Shown here piece after piece: positions 1-5,884 of a stretch of DNA of 7,669 nucleotides. Location: assembly GCA_002392835.1 (NCBI GenBank), contig DGHX01000019.1, forward strand, positions 1 through 7,669. The letters run 5' to 3'. The notes below the pieces were generated by a model. That model did no database searches, had not been told where the DNA came from, and worked only from the letters and a program-made list of their open reading frames with translations. A program made the translations under genes and the position numbers. The number at the start of each line of letters is the position of its first letter. Positions within the stretch are counted from its first letter, which is position 1. Source of the stretch: Prevotella sp. UBA3837 (lineage in GTDB: Bacteria; Bacteroidota; Bacteroidia; Bacteroidales; Bacteroidaceae).

Positions 1-2235
1 CTCTCGAAGATGGGCGAGCACATCATGGACGACCTGGACAAGGACACCGTTGACATGGAGCCCAACTTCGATGACTCGCTGAAAGAACCCAGTGTCATGC
101 CTACAAAGGTGCCTAACCTGCTCGTCAACGGCGGCAACGGCATCGCAGTCGGCATGGCCACCAACATGCCTACGCACAACCTCGGAGAGGTCATCGACGG
201 ATGCTGCGCATACATCGACGACCCCGACATCGACTGCGACGGGCTGATGAAGTATATTCCAGGCCCCGACTTCCCCACCGGCGCATACATATACGGACTG
301 CAAGGTGTGCGCGATGCCTACGAGACGGGACGCGGACGCATCGTCATGAGGGCGAAGGCCGAGATAGAGGCCGGCGAGGCACACGACAAGATTGTAGTCA
401 CCGAGATTCCTTACGGCGTGAACAAGGCCGACCTGGTGGCATATATCGCCGACCTGGCCAATCAGCACAAGGTGGAGGGCATTGCCAACGTCAACGATGA
501 GTCAGGACGACAGGGCATGCGCATCGTGGTCGACTGCAAGCGCGACGCCAACGCCAACGTCATCTTGAACAAACTCTTCAAGATGACCGCCTTACAGAGC
601 TCATTCTCAGTCAATAGCATTGCCCTGGTGCCCATACCCGGCACACACGGCAAGCTGCGCCCGAAGCTGCTCACGCTGAAGGAGTGCATCAAGTACTTCA
701 TCGAGCACCGCCATGAGGTCACCATACGCCGCACACGCTTCGACCTGAAGAAGGCACAGGAGCGCGCACACATACTGGAAGGACTCATCATCGCCGTGAA
801 CAACATCGACGAGGTGGTGCACATCATACGCAACTCGAAGACCCCCACCGACGCACAGCGCAACCTGGAGGCACGCTTCAACCTCGACGAGCCCCAGTCG
901 AAAGCCATTGTCGACATGCGTCTATCGCAACTTACTGGCCTGCGTGTCGACCAGCTGCACCAGGAGTACGACGACCTGATGAAGCTCATTGCCGAGCTCG
1001 AGGAGATTCTTAATAATCCCGAGCGGTGCAAGGAGGTCATGAAGCAGGATCTGCTCGAGGTGAAGGAGAAATACGGTGACGAGCGCCGCACGAAGATCAT
1101 ACCCTTCGACCATGAGTTCAATGCCGAGGACTTCTACCCCGACGATCCCGTCGTCATCACCATCTCGCACATGGGCTACATCAAGCGTACGCCGCTCAGC
1201 GAGTTCCATGCACAGGGCCGTGGCGGACAGGGCTCGAAGGGAGCACGTCACCGCGACAACGACTTCACTGAGTACATCTACCCTGCCACCATGCACAACA
1301 CGCTGCTCTTCTTCACCCAGAAGGGACGCTGCTACTGGCAGAAGTGCTACGACGTTCCCGAGGGCGACAAGAACTCGAAGGGACGCGCCATACAGAACAT
1401 GCTCAACATCGAGCCCGACGACGCCATCAACGCCGTACTGCGCATCAAGAAGTTCGATGATGAGGAGTTCCTGAAGAGCCACTATGTCATCTTCGCCACC
1501 AAGCGCGGACTGCTGAAGAAGACCTGCCTCGATGCCTACCGCCACCAGCGCGCCATCGGCGTCAGGGCCATCAACATTGAGGAAGGCGACGAGGTGGTCA
1601 GCGTGCGTCTGACTAACGGTCACAATGAGATTATCCTGGCCAACCGCAACGGACGCGCCGTACGCTTCAACGAGGACCAGGTGCGCACCATGGGACGCGT
1701 GGCCACAGGCGTCATCGGCATGCGGCTTGACGACGGCGACGACGAGGTGGTAGGCATGGTGTGCGTCAACGACCCGCAGACCGAGACCATCATGGTGGTC
1801 AGCGAGAACGGATACGGCAAGCGCACCGACATAGAGGACTACCGCAAGACCAATCGCGGTGCCAAGGGTGTGAAGACCCTCAACATCACCGAGAAGACCG
1901 GACGGCTGGTAAGCATCAAGGTGGTCACCGACGAGAACGACCTTATGATCATCAACAAGAGCGGAATACTCATCCGTCTGAACGTGAGCGAGGTGCGCGT
2001 CATGGGCCGTGCCACACAGGGTGTAAGGCTCATCAACCTCACCAAGAAGAACGACGTCATAGCCAGTGTATGCAAGGTGCAGAAAGCCACCGAAGAGGAA
2101 CTGGCCGAAGAGGCCGCAGAGGCCGACGCTGACTTGCAGCAGGAGGACGGCAACACTGCCACCCCCGAAGCCATCGACGCCATAGACACCAGCGACGCCA
2201 CAGATGCCAACGATTCTATTAACTCTAACGAATAA
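1..2235 (+). CDS. gyrA: DNA gyrase subunit A, 5' truncated by window edge
   Basis: Subunit A of the GyrA2GyrB2 type II topoisomerase, which introduces negative supercoils into DNA in the cytoplasm using ATP. The frame is open from base 1 and ends at TAA 2233-2235, leaving 744 visible codons. By comparison with E. coli GyrA, roughly the first 125 residues lie outside the window, including the active-site Tyr and the quinolone-resistance region. Visible parts are the tower and DNA-gate region (starting near MPTKVPNLLVNGGNGIAVGM), the coiled coil ending near codon 360, and the beta-pinwheel C-terminal domain at about codons 375-705. The GyrA box, QGRGGQG at codons 405-411 (nt 1213-1233), is a variant of the E. 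coli QRRGGKG. This box and the full pinwheel argue for GyrA over ParC. Codons from about 697 to the end form an acidic, Ala/Asp/Thr-rich tail with no expected fold. The ATG at nt 10 is internal, not the start. The gene is probably the first or an early gene of the + strand unit. Confidence 0.97.
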   Translation, partial: LSKMGEHIMDDLDKDTVDMEPNFDDSLKEPSVMPTKVPNLLVNGGNGIAVGMATNMPTHNLGEVIDGCCAYIDDPDIDCDGLMKYIPGPDFPTGAYIYGLQGVRDAYETGRGRIVMRAKAEIEAGEAHDKIVVTEIPYGVNKADLVAYIADLANQHKVEGIANVNDESGRQGMRIVVDCKRDANANVILNKLFKMTALQSSFSVNSIALVPIPGTHGKLRPKLLTLKECIKYFIEHRHEVTIRRTRFDLKKAQERAHILEGLIIAVNNIDEVVHIIRNSKTPTDAQRNLEARFNLDEPQSKAIVDMRLSQLTGLRVDQLHQEYDDLMKLIAELEEILNNPERCKEVMKQDLLEVKEKYGDERRTKIIPFDHEFNAEDFYPDDPVVITISHMGYIKRTPLSEFHAQGRGGQGSKGARHRDNDFTEYIYPATMHNTLLFFTQKGRCYWQKCYDVPEGDKNSKGRAIQNMLNIEPDDAINAVLRIKKFDDEEFLKSHYVIFATKRGLLKKTCLDAYRHQRAIGVRAINIEEGDEVVSVRLTNGHNEIILANRNGRAVRFNEDQVRTMGRVATGVIGMRLDDGDDEVVGMVCVNDPQTETIMVVSENGYGKRTDIEDYRKTNRGAKGVKTLNITEKTGRLVSIKVVTDENDLMIINKSGILIRLNVSEVRVMGRATQGVRLINLTKKNDVIASVCKVQKATEEELAEEAAEADADLQQEDGNTATPEAIDAIDTSDATDANDSINSNE

Positions 2236-2267
2236 CACATCTATCAACTAATTTAATGCCAAACAAC

Positions 2268-3500
2268 ATGAAAAAGATTTTGACCATGGCCCTGATGGCA
2301 GCAGCTGCCACCACCGCCTTTGCACAGGACGCCTTGGTGAAAGAGGCAAAGAAGCAGTTCTCGGCAGGCGAGCTCGACCAGGCCGCCGCTACACTGGCAC
2401 CGGCCCTGACCAGCGCTGAAACCGTTGACAAGGCCGCCGCATGGAACCTGATGAACGAAATCAAGTACAAGATTTACAACGAGGAGTTCCAGAACCGAGC
2501 CCTTGGCAAGACCTTCAGTACCGACCGCATGGTGTCATCGCTCATCGAGGGCCTGCATGCCGCCGAGGAGTGCGACAAATATGACCAGATGCCCAACGCA
2601 AAGGGCAAGGTGAAGATTCGCTTCCACAAGGCCAACTCAGAGCGCTACAAGAACGAGCGCCAGTGGCTCTACAACGGAGGCATACTGCAGTATCAGGACA
2701 AGGACGTGGCAGGAGCCATCAAGGCATGGGGAGCATACATCGACTCGTCGAAGTCGCCACTCTTTGAGGGAATGCAGATGGGTCCCGACACCCTGCTGGC
2801 CGATGCTGCATACAACACCGCCCTGCTCAGCTACCAGGAGAAGGACTATGCCACGGCCATGAAGTTCGCCGAGGTGGCTTCTACCTTCCCCGAGAAGGAA
2901 GACGATGCCATGAACCTGCTGCTCTTCACACAGAAGGAGACCCTGAAGTCGAAGGCCGACTCCACCGCCTACCTGAGCAAGCTGAAGGAGCTGCACGCCG
3001 CCAAGCCCGACAAGGACCAGTACTTCAACCTGCTGCAGGAGTACTACACCCGCAACGGCGACCAGGAGGCCACCAAGGCATGGGCTAAGGAGGAGACCGG
3101 TCTGAACCCGCAGAACAAGATGGCATGGGCCATACTGGGTGAGGCATACATGAACACCGAGAAGTGGGACGACGCCATCGCTGCCTTCACCAAGGCCATA
3201 GAGCTGGATCCCCAGTGGACCCCCGTGGTCTTCAATGTCGGTGTCTGCCTCAACTCGAAGGCCATCGCCCTGCAGGACGAGCTGATGGACAAGAACACCA
3301 TGAACATCTCGCCCGCCAACCTCGAGAAGGTGAAGGACGTCATCCGCCAGTCGCAGAAGTACCTGGAGCGCGCTCGTGAGCTCGACCCCAACCGCGAGAC
3401 GGCCAACTGGGCTTACCCCCTCTACCGTTGCTACTACGCACTGGGCGACAAGGCCAAGATGGCTGAGCTCGAGGCCATCGACCCCTCGCTGAAGAACTAA
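2268..3500 (+). CDS. Exported tetratricopeptide-repeat protein (TPR paralogue 1)
   Basis: Predicted secreted or periplasmic TPR protein of 410 residues; molecular function unknown. The N-terminus is a type I signal peptide: MKK, a hydrophobic Ala/Met/Leu core, and likely cleavage after TAFA (residue 19). A textbook TPR lies at residues 284-317, with W, L-G, Y, A, F, A and P at consensus positions 4, 7-8, 11, 20, 24, 27 and 32. A second repeat follows, apparently split by an insertion (helix A from about 322, helix B ending at RARELDP near 374). The preceding region is also helical and contains LYNGG (134-138) and PLF (164-166), shared with the next gene. I chose the start at 2268 because it gives a compact signal peptide and has A at -3 and -6, a Bacteroidota preference. 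An in-frame ATG at 2256 (MPNN extension) is possible. There is no Shine-Dalgarno. The gene begins 32 bases after gyrA and ends 12 before its paralogue, so co-transcription is likely. TPRs usually mediate protein-protein contacts; the partner is not evident. Confidence 0.9.
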   Translation: MKKILTMALMAAAATTAFAQDALVKEAKKQFSAGELDQAAATLAPALTSAETVDKAAAWNLMNEIKYKIYNEEFQNRALGKTFSTDRMVSSLIEGLHAAEECDKYDQMPNAKGKVKIRFHKANSERYKNERQWLYNGGILQYQDKDVAGAIKAWGAYIDSSKSPLFEGMQMGPDTLLADAAYNTALLSYQEKDYATAMKFAEVASTFPEKEDDAMNLLLFTQKETLKSKADSTAYLSKLKELHAAKPDKDQYFNLLQEYYTRNGDQEATKAWAKEETGLNPQNKMAWAILGEAYMNTEKWDDAIAAFTKAIELDPQWTPVVFNVGVCLNSKAIALQDELMDKNTMNISPANLEKVKDVIRQSQKYLERARELDPNRETANWAYPLYRCYYALGDKAKMAELEAIDPSLKN

Positions 3501-3512
3501 ACACCCGCACGT

Positions 3513-4697
3513 ATGCGTAAATACCTATTTTGCATACTGTTCATCATTCCGTGTCTGGCTGTGGCTCAGAAGAAAGAGCTCAGCCAGGCACGGGCTTTCA
3601 TTAAGCCGCGCACCAAGAACTACGCACAGGCCGACAAGCTGATGACACAGCTGCTGCGCGACTCGGCCAACCGCACCAACAAAGACATCTACCAGGTGCT
3701 CTACGAGGCCGTGAAAGGTCAGTACGACCAGGCCAACGAGCGCCTCTACCTGAAGCAGCGCCAGGACACCGCTGCCTTCTTCACCCTCGCCCACCGCATG
3801 TTCACCGTGGCCGAGACCCTCGACTCGCTCGACGTGCTGCCCGACAAGCGGGGCCGTGTGCGCCTCCTCTACCGACAGAAGCACGCCCAGCAGCTCAACA
3901 CCTACCGTCCTAACCTCTACAACGCCGGCACATGGCACATCAGGAAGCAGCAGTGGGCCGATGCCTACCGCTACCTGGACGCTTACCTTGACTGCGCCCG
4001 CCAGCCCCTGTTTGCATCTTACGACTACGCCTCCACCGACGCCCGCATGAGCGAGGCCGCCTACTGGGCAGTCTACAGCGCATACCGCCAGCAGAGCGCC
4101 CAGCAGGTGCTGCATTACAGCCCGCTGGCCCTGCGCGACAGCGTGCATGCCGACTTCGCCCTGCAGTTCACCGCCGAGGCATACCGCTGGCAGCAGGACA
4201 CGGCGCACTACGTCAGCACCCTGGAAGAGGGGTTCCGCCGCTATCCCCTGTTCAGCTATTTCTTCCCACGCCTCATCGACGCCCGCCTGGCCGCCGGCGA
4301 ATATAACAGCGCGCTGCTGCTCTGCGACAGCGCCCTCACCATCTGCGACAGCTGCGAGCTGTTCCTCTTCGCCAAGTCGTCCACCCTGCTGCGCATGGAG
4401 CGCTGGCAGCAGAGCGTCAGCTACAGCGAGCGCCTCATACGGCAGAACGACAGTCTGCCCGAGCCCTACTTCAACGCCGCCACCGCATTCTTTAACATGG
4501 CCGTGCAGCCCGGTGCCGAGAATGACCGGACACGACAACTGAGCAACCTGCAGAAAGCACGAACCTACATGGAGTACTACCGACAGCTCATGCCCGGCGA
4601 GAAACGCAAGTGGGCTCCAGTACTCTACCGCATATACCTCAGCCTGAACCTCGGGCGTCAGTTCGACGAGATGGACAAGATACTCAAGACGCTATGA
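3513..4697 (+). CDS. Exported TPR-like protein (paralogue 2 of the preceding gene)
   Basis: Predicted exported helical-repeat protein of 394 residues; function unknown. The signal peptide is MRK plus a hydrophobic core (LFCILFIIPCLAVA), with likely cleavage after residue 18. The two Cys in it do not form a lipobox, so a lipoprotein is unlikely. It resembles the upstream protein along its length: LYNAG at 135-139 versus LYNGG at 134-138, PLF at 165-167 versus 164-166, and a C-terminal W-A-x-x-LYR-x-Y block at 367 versus 381. That near-identical spacing supports a tandem duplication. TPR-like helix pairs are seen at about 260-330 (for example around RMERWQQSVSYSERLI), but they are more degenerate than in paralogue 1. 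Three Cys cluster at 271, 278 and 281. The gene starts 12 bases after paralogue 1 with no Shine-Dalgarno. Its TGA stop (4695-4697) overlaps an ATG at 4694 in the frame of the next gene. Location is periplasm or cell surface by inference. Confidence 0.85.
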   Translation: MRKYLFCILFIIPCLAVAQKKELSQARAFIKPRTKNYAQADKLMTQLLRDSANRTNKDIYQVLYEAVKGQYDQANERLYLKQRQDTAAFFTLAHRMFTVAETLDSLDVLPDKRGRVRLLYRQKHAQQLNTYRPNLYNAGTWHIRKQQWADAYRYLDAYLDCARQPLFASYDYASTDARMSEAAYWAVYSAYRQQSAQQVLHYSPLALRDSVHADFALQFTAEAYRWQQDTAHYVSTLEEGFRRYPLFSYFFPRLIDARLAAGEYNSALLLCDSALTICDSCELFLFAKSSTLLRMERWQQSVSYSERLIRQNDSLPEPYFNAATAFFNMAVQPGAENDRTRQLSNLQKARTYMEYYRQLMPGEKRKWAPVLYRIYLSLNLGRQFDEMDKILKTL

Positions 4698-4726
4698 CGT
4701 CAGACACAAACCTCAATGATACTAAG

Positions 4727-5815
4727 ATGAAACGAATAACCATACTTGCCGGTGCGCGCCCCAACTTCGTAAAGGTAGCGCCACTGATTCGCGCCATAGA
4801 GAAAACTGAAGGTGCCAGCTGGCAGCTGGTCTACGCCGGTCGTGCCGACGACCCCACGCTGGAGCCTACGCTCTTCAGCGACCTGCAGATGCCCGCCCCC
4901 TCGGTCTGCCTGGGAGTGGACAGCACCAGCCTGAACGAAATCACCAGCCGCGTCATGGCTGAGTTCGACGCCCTGCTCGAGCGCCAACCCGCTGACGTGG
5001 TCATCGTCGTCGACGACCTCGCCTCTACCATGGCCGCCGCCATCGTCACCAAGAAACGGGGCCTGCGGCTGGCCCACCTCGTGGCCGGCACACGCTCCTT
5101 CGACATGTCGATGCCCAAGGAGGTGAACCGCCTGGTCATCGACGCCCTGAGCGACTACCTCTTCACCGCCGGGGTGAAGAGCAACAGCGTGGCCACACGC
5201 GAACAGGGCGACCGCGCCGAAGCCACGACGGCTGACGGGGGCACCTACATGGTGGGCAACATCCTGATGGACACGCTGCGCTACAACCACCAGCGCCTGC
5301 AGAAGCCACCCCTCGGGCAGGTCGACAGCCCCTATCTCGTACTGACACTGAACCGCCGCAGCCTGCTCGCCGACGAGGATAGCCTGCGCCAGCTGCTGCT
5401 GGCCGTAGTCTCTGCCGCCGACGGCATGCCCGTCATAGCCCCCCTGCGCGGCCGCGCACACCAGCTGGTCAGCGATTTCGCCACTCAGCACCCAGCACTC
5501 ACCGTCCTCCCCGCCCTGCCCTACCTGCAGTTCGGCTGGCTCACGGCCCATGCCCACGGCATCATCACCGACAGCGGCAACGTAGCTGAGGAGGCCACCT
5601 TCAACGGCGTGCCGTGCATCACGCTCAGCAAACATGCCGAGCACCAGGAGACGGTATCCGTAGGCTCAAATGTCCTGGTGGGCGACGACCCGCAGCTTCT
5701 GGCCGAGCAAGTGGGGCACATGGTGCGCGGCGAATGGAAGAAGAGCGCCCTGCCCGACCGTTGGGATGGCCGAACAGCTGAGCGTATCGTGAGCATACTC
5801 CTCAATAATGCATAA
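4727..5815 (+). CDS. UDP-GlcNAc 2-epimerase (WecB/MnaA) fold protein with degenerate active site
   Basis: A 362-residue cytoplasmic protein with the two-domain GT-B-like fold of non-hydrolysing UDP-GlcNAc 2-epimerases, which interconvert UDP-GlcNAc and UDP-ManNAc for surface polysaccharides. Its length is close to the usual ~375. Family landmarks are the N-terminal GARPNFVKVAPL block, DVVIVVDDLAST at about 90-101, VGNILMDTL, TDSGNVAEE (281-289), GVPCITL, ETV-x-VG-x-N-x-LVG, and a C-terminal WDG-x-x-AERI. Key positions differ from active enzymes. The VEAGLR motif is LVAGTR (Val119 for E. coli Glu117), PEE is PKE (Lys131 for Glu131), TGHR/TLHR is TLNR (Asn209 for His213), GQHYD is GRADD (38-42), and P-x-H is P-L-R (Arg241). 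The Asp95 equivalent remains (Asp97). Epimerase activity is therefore doubtful, and it may bind another ligand or be non-catalytic. ATG 4727 starts the canonical MKRITIL strand and has A at -3 and -6. ATG 4694, overlapping the upstream stop as ATGA, would add 11 residues. The fold is sure, the activity is not. Confidence 0.85.
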   Translation: MKRITILAGARPNFVKVAPLIRAIEKTEGASWQLVYAGRADDPTLEPTLFSDLQMPAPSVCLGVDSTSLNEITSRVMAEFDALLERQPADVVIVVDDLASTMAAAIVTKKRGLRLAHLVAGTRSFDMSMPKEVNRLVIDALSDYLFTAGVKSNSVATREQGDRAEATTADGGTYMVGNILMDTLRYNHQRLQKPPLGQVDSPYLVLTLNRRSLLADEDSLRQLLLAVVSAADGMPVIAPLRGRAHQLVSDFATQHPALTVLPALPYLQFGWLTAHAHGIITDSGNVAEEATFNGVPCITLSKHAEHQETVSVGSNVLVGDDPQLLAEQVGHMVRGEWKKSALPDRWDGRTAERIVSILLNNA

Positions 5816-5884
5816 CTCATAAAGCATAATTCATAATGCATAATATCTTCGGCATAGCCATTATGCATTATGAATTTATGCATT
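5807..5884. repeat. Imperfect 7-base repeat array in two orientations
   Basis: Five consecutive heptamers of the form AAnnCAT run from 5807 to 5841 (AATGCAT, AACTCAT, AAAGCAT, AATTCAT, AATGCAT). After a 21-base spacer, reverse-complement copies follow at 5863-5869 (ATGCATT), 5870-5876 (ATGAATT) and 5878-5884 (ATGCATT). The stretch is strikingly AT-rich against GC-rich flanks. It includes the last two sense codons and stop of the epimerase-like gene and the last four sense codons and stop of the convergent regulator. Units of this kind look like short dispersed intergenic repeats of Bacteroidota, but that is from memory and not tested here. Confidence 0.8.
5824..5881. terminator. Long hairpin between convergent genes, possible bidirectional terminator
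   Basis: Bases 5828-5844 (AATTCATAATGCATAAT) and 5860-5876 are perfect 17-base reverse complements around a 15-base loop. Four more pairs (5824-5827 with 5878-5881) extend the stem past a one-base bulge at T5877. The loop holds a small GGC-ATA-GCC inverted repeat. The position between two converging stop codons fits transcription termination in both directions. The stem is AT-rich and no strong U-tract follows on either strand, so it is not a classical intrinsic terminator. It could also be only a by-product of the inverted heptamers. Confidence 0.5.

Noticed and set aside
922..2247. 441-codon open frame on the - strand opposite gyrA
   Set aside because: It lies entirely opposite conserved gyrA sequence. 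Its composition (His, Val, Leu, Asp, Gly-rich with no motif) is what GC-rich third positions produce on the reverse strand.
2249..2256. TAATTTAA as a Bacteroidota -7 promoter element (TAnnTTTG)
   Set aside because: It lacks the final T and G, and no -33 TTTG is seen at the right spacing. It is too close to the start to be convincing.
3531..3566. Lipobox in TPR paralogue 2 (Cys7 or Cys14)
   Set aside because: Cys14 is preceded by Ile-Ile-Pro, not a small residue at -1, and Cys7 is too near the N-terminus. AVA followed by Gln fits signal peptidase I better.
3525..4538. 337-codon - strand frame opposite TPR paralogue 2
   Set aside because: It is a Val/Ala/Gly/Gln-rich shadow of a coding strand with clear signal peptide and paralogue similarity; no domain is recognisable.
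4700..5644. 314-codon - strand frame opposite the epimerase-like gene
   Set aside because: It is a reverse-strand shadow; the + strand frame carries the full set of family landmarks.
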